Assembly: GCF_012396125.1 (NCBI RefSeq)
Contig: NZ_JAAXOX010000001.1
Span: 1 to 64,000, forward strand
Origin: Cellulomonas denverensis
GTDB lineage: Bacteria > Actinomycetota > Actinomycetes > Actinomycetales > Cellulomonadaceae
DNA: 64,000 nucleotides
Direction: 5' to 3'
Shown: positions 46,221-55,651 of the stretch, in pieces
How positions within the stretch are numbered: the stretch's first letter is position 1
How the letters are laid out: every line of letters begins with the position of its first letter
Program-made: the position numbers and the translations under genes
Notes under the pieces: generated by a model
Database searches by the model: none
What the model was told of the DNA's origin: nothing
What the model saw: the letters and a program-made list of their open reading frames with translations, nothing else

Positions 46221-46871
46221 TCAGGCCAGCAGCGACGGCCCGTACTTGAACAGCACCATCGCGGCGAACAGCACCAGCCAGGCGATGGTGAAGTACCAGT
46301 CGGTGCCGGAGGCGACCAGTTCGCGGGCCCATCGGCCGACGTTGAGGTTCCCGTCGCGGATGTTCCACCGGGTGAGCCCGGCGAAGACCAGCGTGGTGGT
46401 GATCGTGATCAGCAGGCACCAGGGGCACAGCACGCCGATGTCGAAGTAAGCCTGCAGGAACAGCCAGTACGCGAAGAACAGCGCGATCGTGTAGAGCGCC
46501 TGGGTGCCGAGCATGAACCAGCGCGGGAAGCGCACCCGGCCGATCGCGGCGATCGAGATCGTGATGACCACGACCTCGAACGCGATCCCGAGGAAGGCGT
46601 TCGGGAAGCCGAGCAGGTTCGCCTGCCAGGTCCGCGCGACCGTGCCGCAGGAGATCACCGCGTTGATGTCGCAGCCGAGCTCCAGATCCGGATCGGCCGC
46701 GATCCGCCATGCCTCGATCGACAGCACGAAGGAGGTGAACAGGCCGAGCACCCCGGAGATGGCCATCTCCGTCGCGTTCCGCCGGCGCCAGCGGTAGCGG
46801 GCCTCCGAACCGGGGTCGTCGTCGACGATCAGGGCACCGGGCCGGTCGTCGCTCAGGTCGTCATCGCTCAC
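46221..46871 (-). CDS. Vitamin K epoxide reductase family membrane protein
   Basis: From GTG at 46871 the product is 216 residues with about five membrane helices. It carries the two VKOR cysteine pairs: LGCDINAVISCGTV near residue 70 and the catalytic LCPWCLL near residue 150. It would reoxidise DsbA-like thiol oxidases with menaquinone and so drive disulfide formation in exported proteins. Starts at 46913 or 46889 (ATG) are also open; the GTG was chosen because the residues before it are not family-like. Confidence 0.87.
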   Translation of the reverse strand: MSDDDLSDDRPGALIVDDDPGSEARYRWRRRNATEMAISGVLGLFTSFVLSIEAWRIAADPDLELGCDINAVISCGTVARTWQANLLGFPNAFLGIAFEVVVITISIAAIGRVRFPRWFMLGTQALYTIALFFAYWLFLQAYFDIGVLCPWCLLITITTTLVFAGLTRWNIRDGNLNVGRWARELVASGTDWYFTIAWLVLFAAMVLFKYGPSLLA

Positions 46872-46923
46872 AGCGGACCATGGTGGCATCACAGACTCGG
46901 AAAATGCTGACAATCGTCCCGGT

Positions 46924-46929
46924 TACGCT
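46924..46929 (+). promoter_or_regulatory. Leaderless -10 box of maf
   Basis: TACGCT stands 6 nt before GTG at 46936. Confidence 0.5.
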
Positions 46930-46935
46930 CCACGG

Positions 46936-47535
46936 GTGACGCTGCTGCTCGCCTCCGCCTCCCCCGCCCGGCTGTCCACCCTGCGCGCGGCGGGGATCGA
47001 ACCCGAGGTCGTGGTCTCCGCGGTGGACGAACCCGCGGTGCTGGCAGCCGCCGGTCCGGTGTCCCCGGCCGAGGCGGTGCTGGTGCTGGCCCGGGCCAAG
47101 GCACGCGACGTGGCCGCCGGGCGACCCGGGGCGCTGGTGCTGGGCTGCGACTCGATGCTGGAGCTGGACGGGCAGGTGCTGGGCAAGCCGGCCGATGCCG
47201 CGGACGCGGTGGCCCGGTGGCGCCAGATGCGCGGCCGCACGGCGGTGCTGCACACCGGGCACTGGCTGATCTCGGCCGGCGGCGAGCGGGGCGCGACCAG
47301 CTCGACCACGGTGCACTTCGCCCAGGTCACCGACCCGGAGATCGCCGCCTACGTCGCCACCGGGGAGCCGCTGCACGTGGCCGGGGCGTTCACCATCGAC
47401 GGTCTGGGCGGACCGTTCATCACCGGGATCGAGGGCGATCACCACGGGGTGGTCGGGCTGAGCCTGCCGCTGCTGCGCGACCTGCTCGGGCAGGCCGGGC
47501 TGTCGATCACCGACCTGTGGAACCGGGGCCGCTGA
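46936..47535 (+). CDS. maf: Maf family nucleoside triphosphate pyrophosphatase
   Basis: The 199-residue protein has the Maf hallmarks SASPARLSTLRAAGI at the N-terminus, GCDSMLELDGQVLGKP near residue 70, and EGDHHGVVGLSLPLL near the end. It hydrolyses non-standard nucleoside triphosphates such as dTTP/UTP analogues to monophosphates. In actinobacteria it commonly sits beside the carboxylase alpha-subunit gene, as here. Confidence 0.92.
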   Translation: MTLLLASASPARLSTLRAAGIEPEVVVSAVDEPAVLAAAGPVSPAEAVLVLARAKARDVAAGRPGALVLGCDSMLELDGQVLGKPADAADAVARWRQMRGRTAVLHTGHWLISAGGERGATSSTTVHFAQVTDPEIAAYVATGEPLHVAGAFTIDGLGGPFITGIEGDHHGVVGLSLPLLRDLLGQAGLSITDLWNRGR

Positions 47536-47631
47536 GGATTCCGACAATGCCGCTCCGGGGCGGCTTGGACGGTTCTGCCAGAGTTCGTGCGCAGGGCCCC
47601 GCCGGGTCGCCGCCGCGGGGTGGGTGCGCGT

Positions 47632-47637
47632 TACGGT
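47632..47637 (+). promoter_or_regulatory. Leaderless -10 box of the carboxylase alpha gene
   Basis: TACGGT stands 5 nt before GTG at 47643, which has no Shine-Dalgarno sequence. Confidence 0.5.
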
Positions 47638-47642
47638 GAGCC

Positions 47643-49433
47643 GTGCCCCGTATCTCCAAGGTGCTGATCGCCAACCGTGGCGAGATCGCCGTCCGTGTCG
47701 CCCGTGCCTGCCGCGATGCCGGCCTCGGCTCCGTCGCCGTCTACGCCGACTCCGACCGTGAGGCCCCGCACGTCCGCCTGGCCGACGAGGCCTACGCCCT
47801 GGACGGTGCCCGCGCGGCCGAGACCTACCTGGACATCGCCAAGCTGCTGGACGTGGCCCGCCGCTCCGGTGCCGACGCCGTGCACCCCGGCTACGGCTTC
47901 CTGTCCGAGAACGCGGAGTTCGCCCAGGCGGTGATCGACGCCGGGCTGACCTGGATCGGCCCGCCGCCCGCCGCGATCACCTCGCTCGGCGACAAGGTCA
48001 GCGCCCGGCATATCGCCCAGCGCGCCGGTGCCCCGCTGGTGGCCGGCACCCCGGACCCGGTCTCCGGCGCGGCGGAGGTGCACGCCTTCGTCGCCGAGCA
48101 CGGCCTGCCGGTGGCGATCAAGGCGGCCTTCGGCGGTGGTGGCCGCGGGCTCAAGGTCGCCCGCACCGAGGACGAGATCGACGAGCTGTACGACTCCGCG
48201 GTGCGCGAGGCGACCGCCGCCTTCGGCCGGGGCGAGTGCTTCGTCGAGCGGTACCTGGACCGGCCGCGGCACGTGGAGACGCAGTGCCTGGCCGACGAGC
48301 ACGGCACCGTGGTGGTGGTCTCCACCCGGGACTGCTCCCTGCAGCGCCGGCACCAGAAGCTGGTGGAGGAGGCCCCGGCCCCCTACCTGACCGACGACCA
48401 GCGCGCCCGCCTGGTGTCCGCCTCGCAGGCGATCCTGCGCGAGGCCGGCTACGTCGGCGCCGGGACCTGTGAGTTCCTGGTGGCGGTGGACGGCACCATC
48501 TCCTTCCTGGAGGTGAACACCCGGTTGCAGGTCGAGCACCCGGTCACCGAGGAGATCAGCGGCATCGACCTGGTCCGGGAGCAGTTCCGGATCGCGGACG
48601 GCGAGCCGCTGGGCTACGACCACGTCGAGACCCGCGGGCACTCCTTCGAGTTCCGGATCAACGGCGAGGACCCGGCCGCCGGGTTCCTGCCCTCCCCCGG
48701 CCGGATCAGCACCCTGCGCCTGCCCACCGGCCCGGGCGTGCGCGCCGACTTCGGGGTGGCCGAGGGCGACTCGGTCTCCGGCGCCTTCGACTCGATGATC
48801 GGCAAGCTGATCGTCACCGGCGCCACCCGCACCCAGGCCGCCCAGCGTGCCCGCCGCGCCCTGGCCGAGATGGAGGTGGCCGGCATCCCCACCGTGCTGC
48901 CGTTCCACCGGGCGGTGATGGAGTCCGAGGCGTTCGTCCCGGCGGACGAGGCGACGCCGTTCGCGGTGCACACCCGCTGGATCGAGACCGAGTTCGCCGA
49001 TCGGCTGCCCGGCCTGACCGGCGCCCCGGCCAGCACCGCCCCGGCGGAGGACGAGCCGGAGCCCACCGAGCTGGAGCGGGTGGTGGTGGAGGTCGGCGGC
49101 AAGCGGCTGGAGGTCGTGCTGCCCGCCGCCCTGGCCGCCCGCGCCGGCCGCCGTGCCGCCCCCAAGCGCCCGGCCCCGCGGCGCTCCGGTGCCCGGGCCA
49201 CCACCGGTTCCGGTGCGTCGGCCGCCGGACTGACCTCCCCGATGCAGGGCACGATCGTCAAGGTCGCGGTCGAGGACGGCGCCGAGGTGACCGAGGGCGA
49301 CCTGATCGTCGTCCTGGAGGCGATGAAGATGGAGCAGCAGCTGGTCGCGCACCGGTCCGGCACCGTCACCGGGCTGAGCGCCACGGTCGGGGCCACCGTC
49401 GGCGCCGGCGCGGTGATCTGCGACATCGCATGA
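47643..49433 (+). CDS. accA3: Acyl-CoA carboxylase alpha subunit (biotin carboxylase + carrier)
   Basis: The 596-residue protein holds a biotin carboxylase domain ([19 protein letters not shown] at the start, [12 protein letters not shown], the [14 protein letters not shown] loop, and [16 protein letters not shown]) and a C-terminal biotin carrier domain, with the biotinylated Lys in LEAMKMEQ near residue 562. It makes carboxybiotin from bicarbonate and ATP for the carboxyltransferase at 42023. The Ala/Pro/Arg-rich linker near residues 500-530 is flexible. The NUDIX gene starts in its stop. Confidence 0.95.
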   Translation: MPRISKVLIANRGEIAVRVARACRDAGLGSVAVYADSDREAPHVRLADEAYALDGARAAETYLDIAKLLDVARRSGADAVHPGYGFLSENAEFAQAVIDAGLTWIGPPPAAITSLGDKVSARHIAQRAGAPLVAGTPDPVSGAAEVHAFVAEHGLPVAIKAAFGGGGRGLKVARTEDEIDELYDSAVREATAAFGRGECFVERYLDRPRHVETQCLADEHGTVVVVSTRDCSLQRRHQKLVEEAPAPYLTDDQRARLVSASQAILREAGYVGAGTCEFLVAVDGTISFLEVNTRLQVEHPVTEEISGIDLVREQFRIADGEPLGYDHVETRGHSFEFRINGEDPAAGFLPSPGRISTLRLPTGPGVRADFGVAEGDSVSGAFDSMIGKLIVTGATRTQAAQRARRALAEMEVAGIPTVLPFHRAVMESEAFVPADEATPFAVHTRWIETEFADRLPGLTGAPASTAPAEDEPEPTELERVVVEVGGKRLEVVLPAALAARAGRRAAPKRPAPRRSGARATTGSGASAAGLTSPMQGTIVKVAVEDGAEVTEGDLIVVLEAMKMEQQLVAHRSGTVTGLSATVGATVGAGAVICDIA

Positions 49434-49909
49434 GCCCGCGGCCCGGCGACGGCTGGGTGGACTGCCGCTGCGGCCACCGGCACTGGGGCCTGCACGGCGC
49501 CGCCGGGCTCCTGCTGGCCCGCCCCGGCCCGGACCCGGCACCGGCAGTGGTGCTGCAGCACCGCGCGGAGTGGACCCACCAGGGCGGTACCTGGGGCATC
49601 CCCGGCGGGGCGCGCGAGCCGCACGAGACCGCCGTCCAGGCCGCCCTGCGCGAGGCGGCCGAGGAGGCGGGGGTCGATCCGGCCCTGGTTCGGGTGATCG
49701 GCGAGCAGGTGCTGGACCACGTCGACTGGAGCTACACCACCGTCCTGGCGGTGCTCACCGTCCCGGACGCCGAGGTCCGGCCCACCGACGCCGAGAGCGC
49801 GGAGATCGCCTGGGTCCCGCTGGACGAGGTGGATCGGCGCCCGCTGCTGACCGCGTTCGCCGAGGCTTGGCCGGTGCTGCGCCCGCGGATCGAGAACGCG
49901 CTGAGCTGA
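49430..49909 (+). CDS. NUDIX hydrolase
   Basis: The 159-residue protein has a full Nudix box near residues 56-78, running from GGAREPHE to REAAEEAGV. It hydrolyses a nucleoside diphosphate linked to some group; the substrate is unknown. ATG at 49430 overlaps the alpha-subunit stop. Confidence 0.9.
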   Translation: MSPRPGDGWVDCRCGHRHWGLHGAAGLLLARPGPDPAPAVVLQHRAEWTHQGGTWGIPGGAREPHETAVQAALREAAEEAGVDPALVRVIGEQVLDHVDWSYTTVLAVLTVPDAEVRPTDAESAEIAWVPLDEVDRRPLLTAFAEAWPVLRPRIENALS

Positions 49910-49917
49910 GCGTTCGG

Positions 49918-49923
49918 TAGGTT
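49918..49923 (+). promoter_or_regulatory. Leaderless -10 box of the membrane EEP gene
   Basis: TAGGTT stands 7 nt before GTG at 49931. Confidence 0.5.
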
Positions 49924-49930
49924 GCTCCGC

Positions 49931-51865
49931 GTGAGCACACCCGCACCGCGTTCCACCCAGCCGCCCGACGCCGGGATCGCCACCCGGGTCGCCCTGGTCG
50001 GCCTCGTCACCCTGCTGGCCGTGGACGCCGTGCGCGCCTCCGGCCCGGTGCTGGACCGGATCTTCACCGTGGGCACCCCGCAGGTGGCGGCGGCCGCGGT
50101 GGGCACCTACCTGATCGCCCCGGCGCTGCTGGCCGCGCTCGCGCTGCTGGTCACCGGCCGCCGGACCGGGATGCCCGGCGGCAGCACCGTCCTGCTGGCG
50201 GTGGCCGCGCTCGGGGTGTCCCGGCTGGCGACCCAACTGGTCGCCGACCAGGCCCGGGTGGTCGCCGGTCTGCTCACCGCCGCCCTGGCCGTCACCGCCC
50301 TGGTGCTGACGGTCTGCCGCGCGGCGGGCCGCACCGCCGGAGGACGGCAGGCCGCGATCGGGATCATGCTCGGCACCGGGGTGTCGATCGGCGTGCAGAC
50401 CGTGCTGCGCACCTGGGACCCGCTGTGGCGCGGCGGGGCCACCGGGATCGTCTGGGCGCTGCTCCTGGTCGCCGCCGGTGTCGCCCTGGCCGCGCTGACC
50501 CGGCACGACCCCGCCGAGGGCCGCCCGCGCCGCACCTGGTCACTCGGCCCGGCGCTGGCACTGCTGGTGATGGTGCTGGCAAACCCGGCCTTCGTCGCCG
50601 CGCAGTCCGGCCTCGGCCTGGTGACCGCCGCCGCGGTGCTGCTGCTGGCCGCCGCCGCGACGGTGTGGGTGCTGCTGGTGCCCGACGTGCTGACCCCGGC
50701 GCTGCGGGTGGTGTGCGCGGTCGCGCTGCCGGTGCTGATCGCGCTGGCCTTCCTGCTGCCCGGGGTGCCGGCCCTGATCGCCGCCGGGTTGGCCCAGGTC
50801 ACCACCGGCATCGTGCTGGCCGGGTCGCTGAGCACCCGCCGCCCGGCCCCGCCCGGCATCGCCCGGACCGCGGTCGCGACCGGCGGTGTCGGCGGCATCC
50901 TGGTGCTGGTCCTGCTGGTCTACCTGCTCGACTACGACGTGCCGCTCGGCGTGGACAATGCCTGGGTGGTGGTGGCCGGGGCGGTGCTGCTCGCGCTGTC
51001 CGGCCTGCGGCGCACCACCCCCGGTGTCGACCCCCGCACCGGTGAGGGCCCGGTCGCTCCCCCGCTGCGCGCCAACGCGCTGCGCCTGCTGGTGCTGCCG
51101 TCGGTGCTGCTGCTCCTGGTCGGCTGGTGGCACCCGTGGGGGCACCTGGTCCGGGTCACGCACGACGACGGGCTGAGCGTCCTGAGCTGGAACCTGCACT
51201 ACGGCGTCGCGCCGGACACCCGGGTCGACCTGGAGCAGATCGCCCGGACCATCGAGGACCAGCAGCCCGACGTGGTGGCGCTGCAGGAGGTGTCCCGGGG
51301 CTGGGTGCTCGGCGGTGGCGCGGACATGGCGACCTGGCTGGCCGAGCGGCTGGACATGCACGTCGCCTACGCCCCCGCCGCGGACCGGCAGTTCGGCAAC
51401 CTGCTGCTGTCCCGCACCCCGATGACCGACGTCCAGGTGATCGAACTGCCCTACGGTGAGGGCCCGCAACAGCGCTCGGCGGTCACCGCCCGGGTGCAGG
51501 CCGAGGACGGCAGCTGGGTCCGGGTGACCAGCGTGCACCTGCAGCACCGGGACGAGAACACCGCGACCCGGCTGGCCCAGCTGGACGCCCTGGCCGCCGC
51601 GCTGCCCGACGACGGCCCGGCGGTGCTGGCCGGCGACTTCAACGCCGAACCCGGCTGGCCGGAACCGGAGCAGCTGCTCGCCGAGGGCTGGACCAGCGCG
51701 GTGGACAGCGCCGGCGACCCGGCGGACCTGACCTTCCCCAGCGTCGACCCGGAGGTCCGGATCGACTGGGTGTTCGGCCGCGGGGTGACGTTCACGTCCG
51801 CGATCGTGCTGGACGACGACTCCTCCGATCACCGGGCGCTGGTGGTGGACGTGCAGGTGGGCTGA
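49931..51865 (+). CDS. Membrane protein with endonuclease/exonuclease/phosphatase domain
   Basis: The 644-residue protein has about ten to twelve membrane helices (residues 15-400) and then an exposed EEP domain: LSWNLHYGVAP near residue 418, DVVALQEVSRG, LAGDFNAEPG near residue 565, and the terminal DHRALVVDV. All metal and catalytic blocks are there. It may be a phosphodiesterase or lipid phosphatase acting at the membrane. Its last 37 bp overlap the converging pdxA-like gene. Confidence 0.85.
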   Translation: MSTPAPRSTQPPDAGIATRVALVGLVTLLAVDAVRASGPVLDRIFTVGTPQVAAAAVGTYLIAPALLAALALLVTGRRTGMPGGSTVLLAVAALGVSRLATQLVADQARVVAGLLTAALAVTALVLTVCRAAGRTAGGRQAAIGIMLGTGVSIGVQTVLRTWDPLWRGGATGIVWALLLVAAGVALAALTRHDPAEGRPRRTWSLGPALALLVMVLANPAFVAAQSGLGLVTAAAVLLLAAAATVWVLLVPDVLTPALRVVCAVALPVLIALAFLLPGVPALIAAGLAQVTTGIVLAGSLSTRRPAPPGIARTAVATGGVGGILVLVLLVYLLDYDVPLGVDNAWVVVAGAVLLALSGLRRTTPGVDPRTGEGPVAPPLRANALRLLVLPSVLLLLVGWWHPWGHLVRVTHDDGLSVLSWNLHYGVAPDTRVDLEQIARTIEDQQPDVVALQEVSRGWVLGGGADMATWLAERLDMHVAYAPAADRQFGNLLLSRTPMTDVQVIELPYGEGPQQRSAVTARVQAEDGSWVRVTSVHLQHRDENTATRLAQLDALAAALPDDGPAVLAGDFNAEPGWPEPEQLLAEGWTSAVDSAGDPADLTFPSVDPEVRIDWVFGRGVTFTSAIVLDDDSSDHRALVVDVQVG

Positions 51866-52932
51866 GCCCCGCTCCCGCGCCGCCGCACCTGCTGCCCGTC
51901 CGCCTCCCGCTCGGCCCGGGCCCGCATCGCCATCGTGGCGTACCGGGCGCACACCCGGGTGGCCTCGATCATGCTCTCCCCGGTCGCCACCCCGGTGCCC
52001 GCGATGTCGAAGGCGGTGCCGTGATCCACCGAGCTGCGCATGAACGGCAGTCCGTGGGTGATCGTCACCGCCTTGTGGAAGTCGTGCGTCTTGCAGGCGA
52101 TGTGCCCCTGGTCGTGGTAGAGCGACAGAATCGCGTCGTAGCGACCGTCCAGGGCGAAGGCGAAGATCGCGTCGGCGGACAACGGGCCGACGGCATCGAT
52201 CCCCCACTCCCGGGCGTCGGCCACCGCCGGTGCGAGGTGCTCGATCTCCTCGGTGCCGAACATCCCGTTCTCCCCGACGTGCGGGTTCAGCGCCGCCACC
52301 GCGATCCGCGGGCTGGGAATGCCGAGCCGGCGGAGCTCGTAGTCGATGTCCACCAGGTGGGCCCGGATCCGGTCCCGGGTGATCAGGTCGCACGCCTCCC
52401 GGAGCGCGACGTGCCGGGTCGCGAAGAACACCCGCAGCTTGTGCACGTTGAACATGGTCAGCGCGTACGGCGCCCCGGTCAGGTGTTGGTAGATCTCGGT
52501 GTGCCCGATGTGTTCGATGCCGGCCGCCGCCAGTGCGGCCTTGTTGATCGGCGAGGTGGACACCGCGTCGATCCGGCCTGCGAGCCCAAGGCCGATCGAG
52601 CGCTCGATGTAGGAGTAAGCCTGACGAGCGGCGGTCACCTGGATCCGGCCGAAGTCGATCTCGGCCTCCGGGTCCACCCCGGTGTCCAGCAGATCGATCG
52701 TCCCGGGCCGGAACTCTGCCTGTTCCGGCCCGTCGATCGGATGGAGTCGCGGCGCGGGGCGGCCCTGGATCGCCGCCGCCCGTTCCAGTGCAGTCCGGTT
52801 GCCGATCACGAACGGCGCGCACACGTCGTGCAGGTCGCCGTCCAGGATCGTCTCCAGGACGATCTCCGGGCCGATGCCCGCCGGATCGCCGAGGGTGATG
52901 GCGGTGACGGGCTTACGCGGGGCTGTGGGCAT
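51829..52932 (-). CDS. PdxA2-like four-carbon acid-phosphate dehydrogenase
   Basis: The 367-residue protein is in the PdxA family: ITLGDPAGIGPEIVLE at the start, a GHTEIYQHLTG metal histidine, NPHVGENGMFGTEE, and YHDQGHIACK. Next to a DUF1537 kinase it is most likely the PdxA2 type, which oxidises D-threonate or D-erythronate 4-phosphate to a ketoacid that decarboxylates to dihydroxyacetone phosphate, and not the vitamin B6 enzyme. It overlaps the kinase gene by 20 bp. The C-terminal 25-30 residues look unconserved and run into the neighbouring gene. Confidence 0.87.
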   Translation of the reverse strand: MPTAPRKPVTAITLGDPAGIGPEIVLETILDGDLHDVCAPFVIGNRTALERAAAIQGRPAPRLHPIDGPEQAEFRPGTIDLLDTGVDPEAEIDFGRIQVTAARQAYSYIERSIGLGLAGRIDAVSTSPINKAALAAAGIEHIGHTEIYQHLTGAPYALTMFNVHKLRVFFATRHVALREACDLITRDRIRAHLVDIDYELRRLGIPSPRIAVAALNPHVGENGMFGTEEIEHLAPAVADAREWGIDAVGPLSADAIFAFALDGRYDAILSLYHDQGHIACKTHDFHKAVTITHGLPFMRSSVDHGTAFDIAGTGVATGESMIEATRVCARYATMAMRARAEREADGQQVRRRGSGAQPTCTSTTSAR

Positions 52933-54292
52933 CGGTGCGGGACCTTTCGTCGAAGAGACGGTTGACGGAGTGCAGGGCGGTGCGGTCGTCGCCGGTCAGC
53001 CCGCCCTTGCAGACGACCGGCAAGCCGTCGTACGGACCACCGCGCAGGACACCGTGGTCGACCTGCGGGATGACGAAGTCGCGCAACGTGATGCCCTGGG
53101 CGCCGAGCGCGGCGACCGACCGGACCATCACGTCGCCGCCGGTCAGGTAGAAGCCGGCGCAGTGTGGGGCCACCTGGTCGGCCAGCACCCGGGCCAGGCC
53201 GCCGAGTTGGTCGGACAGCCGGATGGCGACCTGGTGACCGGACAAACCGCTGAGCCGGGACAGCCGTTCCGGGTCCGGCGGTCGCCCGTCGACCACGGTG
53301 TCGAAAGCGAGCACCGCGACCCGGGGGTGGCCGTCCCGATGCCAGGCCCGGGCACGGGTGGCGACCTCGTCCGCGACCTGGCTTGCTCCGGCCTCGTCCA
53401 GCAGGGCGGCGGGATCGACCGCGATGGTCTCGGTGCCGGCGGCCGCCCGTACCCGGGCGATCTGCCGGTGGGTCACCGCGGTCGCGCTGCCCGCCACCAC
53501 GACCACCGTGCCGCGGTCCTCGGCGGACGGCTCGTCCCGGAGCGGGTGATCCGCCCGGTCGGCCGGAGCGGCGATGCCCTGGGCAGCGGCCAGCGCAGTG
53601 GTGAACGGCCCGGGGTCGACCGCGATCACGCTCCAGCCGAGCGCGACCGTGGCCGCCGCGATCGCCGTGACGTCCTCCAGCGACGCGGCGTCCACCAGGA
53701 TCGCCCGGGCACCGTTCGTCCGGACCCGGGCCAGCTCCCGGTGCAGCACCTGTGGCCCGGCCAGCACGGCTCCGATCCCGACGTGGCCGATCGGGACCGA
53801 GAACTGCTCGGCCAGCAGGGTGGGCAGATGCGACTCGGTGACCGGGGTGCGCACGTCCTGGGCCACGCCGGTCCGGGCCAACAGCACCGAGTCGATCACC
53901 GAGTACCCGTCCACCACGATCCGCCGGGACTGCGGCATGGCCGGGACGATCACCGCGACATGTCCCGGGTCCAGTGCGGCGAGCATCCCCTCCACCTCCG
54001 CGCCGATGCCCCCGCGACAGGTGGTGTCGATCCGCTTGGCGAACTGCCGGGCACCGGCGGCGGCCAGCGCGAGGGTGGCGGCACGGACCCGGCCGAAGGC
54101 GACCTCCGGTGGCATCGCCCGCGAGTCGGTGCTGACCACCACCGCCCCCTCGGCGCCCTGGGCGTCCCGGGTCACCGACTCCCGGCTGAACAGCACGGTG
54201 GTGGGCACTCCGCGGCGGGCCAGCAGCGCACCGACGGTGGTGCCGCCGGTGAGGTCGTCGGCGACGATCCCGATCTGTGGTCCCACGCTCAC
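52913..54292 (-). CDS. DUF1537 four-carbon acid sugar kinase
   Basis: The 459-residue protein has the two DUF1537 domains: IGIVADDLTGGTTVGALLA at the N-terminus and FYLTGGDVMVRSV followed by GLPVVCKGGLTGD at the C-terminus. Family members phosphorylate threonate, erythronate, 3-oxo-tetronate and similar acids with ATP. GTG at 54292 overlaps the transporter stop (GTGA). It is followed by the PdxA2-like dehydrogenase, the standard pair for D-threonate breakdown. Confidence 0.9.
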   Translation of the reverse strand: MSVGPQIGIVADDLTGGTTVGALLARRGVPTTVLFSRESVTRDAQGAEGAVVVSTDSRAMPPEVAFGRVRAATLALAAAGARQFAKRIDTTCRGGIGAEVEGMLAALDPGHVAVIVPAMPQSRRIVVDGYSVIDSVLLARTGVAQDVRTPVTESHLPTLLAEQFSVPIGHVGIGAVLAGPQVLHRELARVRTNGARAILVDAASLEDVTAIAAATVALGWSVIAVDPGPFTTALAAAQGIAAPADRADHPLRDEPSAEDRGTVVVVAGSATAVTHRQIARVRAAAGTETIAVDPAALLDEAGASQVADEVATRARAWHRDGHPRVAVLAFDTVVDGRPPDPERLSRLSGLSGHQVAIRLSDQLGGLARVLADQVAPHCAGFYLTGGDVMVRSVAALGAQGITLRDFVIPQVDHGVLRGGPYDGLPVVCKGGLTGDDRTALHSVNRLFDERSRTDAHSPA

Positions 54293-55641
54293 TCCCCCGT
54301 GGCTGGCGCGACCACTGGCCGCGGCTTCGGTTCGATCAGGGACAGCAGCAGCAGGAACGCGGCAACCAGCACCACGACGAAGTAGCTGAACGCCACGGTG
54401 TAGCTGCCGGTCGCGTCGAGCAGCCCACCGACGATCATCGGGGCGAAGAACCCGCCCAGGTTCCCGCCGGAGTTGATGATCGAGATCGTGAACGGGTAAG
54501 TCTTCGTGGTGCCCAGGCCCATCGCGTAGGCGGTGAACATCGGCCAACCGACGTTGAGGAAGAACCCGGTCAGCACCAGGCTGCCCACCACCAGCGCGGT
54601 GTTCTGCGGCACGGTCAGCACGACCACCATCATGATCGCGGTGCAGCCGGCGGTCAGGAACATCGTGGGCTTACGGCGGCCGTGGAACACCCGGTCGGAG
54701 ACCACCCCGCCGCACAGTGCACCGACCAGCCCGCCGATCGCGGGGGCGGAGGCCACGAAGCCCATCGAGATGAAGCTGTACCCGCGCTCGGCCACCAAGT
54801 AGGACGGAATCCAGGTCAACATCCCGTACAGCACGTTGTTCATGAAGAAGTAGGCCAGCGTGTTACCCCAGACGTTCCAGGACCGCAGCACCTTGCGGTT
54901 GGTGTCCAGCACCGGGACGTCGCGGTAGCGGATCACCCGGTCCACCCAGCCCAGCGAGCGCTGCTCACGGGCACGCTCCGCGGTGGACTGCTGGATGTGC
55001 GCCAGCTCGGCCGGGTTCACCCGTGGGCTGTCCGCCGGGTGCGAGCGGACCAGCAGCCACCAGATCACCGCCACCACCAAGCCGGGAATGGCGAACCAGA
55101 TGAACACGCTGCGCCAGCCGGCCGCGAGCGCGATCGCGGCCGCCAGCGGCGGCACGATGATCGGGGCGAACTGGGTCGAGGCGATGTAGACCCCGGTGGC
55201 GGTGCCCTTCTCCCGGGCGGGGAACCAGGCGTTGATAGTGGAGGTCATCCCGACCGGCGACGGGCCCTCCGCCACACCGAGAACGAACCGGAGCAGCAAC
55301 AGTCCGATCGCGGTGGTGGTGAAGCCCATCGCGAAGGTCACCAGGGAGAACGCGATGATGGCCACGGTGACCACCCGGCGGGTCCCGACCCGGCCCATCA
55401 GCAACCCGGCCGGGATCTGGGACAGCGCATAACCCAGGAAGAAGAAGCTCGAGATCGCACCGACCTGGAAGTTGGAGATCGTGAACTCGTCCTTGATGAA
55501 CGGGAGCACGGCGCCGATGTTCGATCGGTCCGCCATGCACACCACGTAGGCGAGGAAGACGAGCGAGAGGACGACCCAGCGGTAGCGGGTCGGTTTCTGC
55601 TGCGTGAGGCCGGGACTCAAGCTGGTCGACAGTGACGTCAT
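54289..55641 (-). CDS. MFS transporter, anion:cation symporter (sugar acid) family
   Basis: The 450-residue protein has 12 membrane helices and ACS-family blocks: CMADRSNIGAVLPFIKDEF in the first loop, LPQIPAGLL-like LSQIPAGLLMGRVGTRR, and GVAEGPSPVGMTSTINAWFP in helix 4-5. Relatives import hexuronates, galactonate or tartrate with a proton. Beside a DUF1537 kinase it probably brings in the four-carbon acid. An AGGAG site precedes the ATG. Confidence 0.9.
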   Translation of the reverse strand: MTSLSTSLSPGLTQQKPTRYRWVVLSLVFLAYVVCMADRSNIGAVLPFIKDEFTISNFQVGAISSFFFLGYALSQIPAGLLMGRVGTRRVVTVAIIAFSLVTFAMGFTTTAIGLLLLRFVLGVAEGPSPVGMTSTINAWFPAREKGTATGVYIASTQFAPIIVPPLAAAIALAAGWRSVFIWFAIPGLVVAVIWWLLVRSHPADSPRVNPAELAHIQQSTAERAREQRSLGWVDRVIRYRDVPVLDTNRKVLRSWNVWGNTLAYFFMNNVLYGMLTWIPSYLVAERGYSFISMGFVASAPAIGGLVGALCGGVVSDRVFHGRRKPTMFLTAGCTAIMMVVVLTVPQNTALVVGSLVLTGFFLNVGWPMFTAYAMGLGTTKTYPFTISIINSGGNLGGFFAPMIVGGLLDATGSYTVAFSYFVVVLVAAFLLLLSLIEPKPRPVVAPATGE

Positions 55642-55651
55642 CGTCAGTCTC

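Noticed and set aside
51829-52932. Calling the PdxA-like gene vitamin B6 biosynthetic pdxA
   Set aside because: The DUF1537 kinase, transporter and isomerases in the same operon point to the catabolic PdxA2 role.
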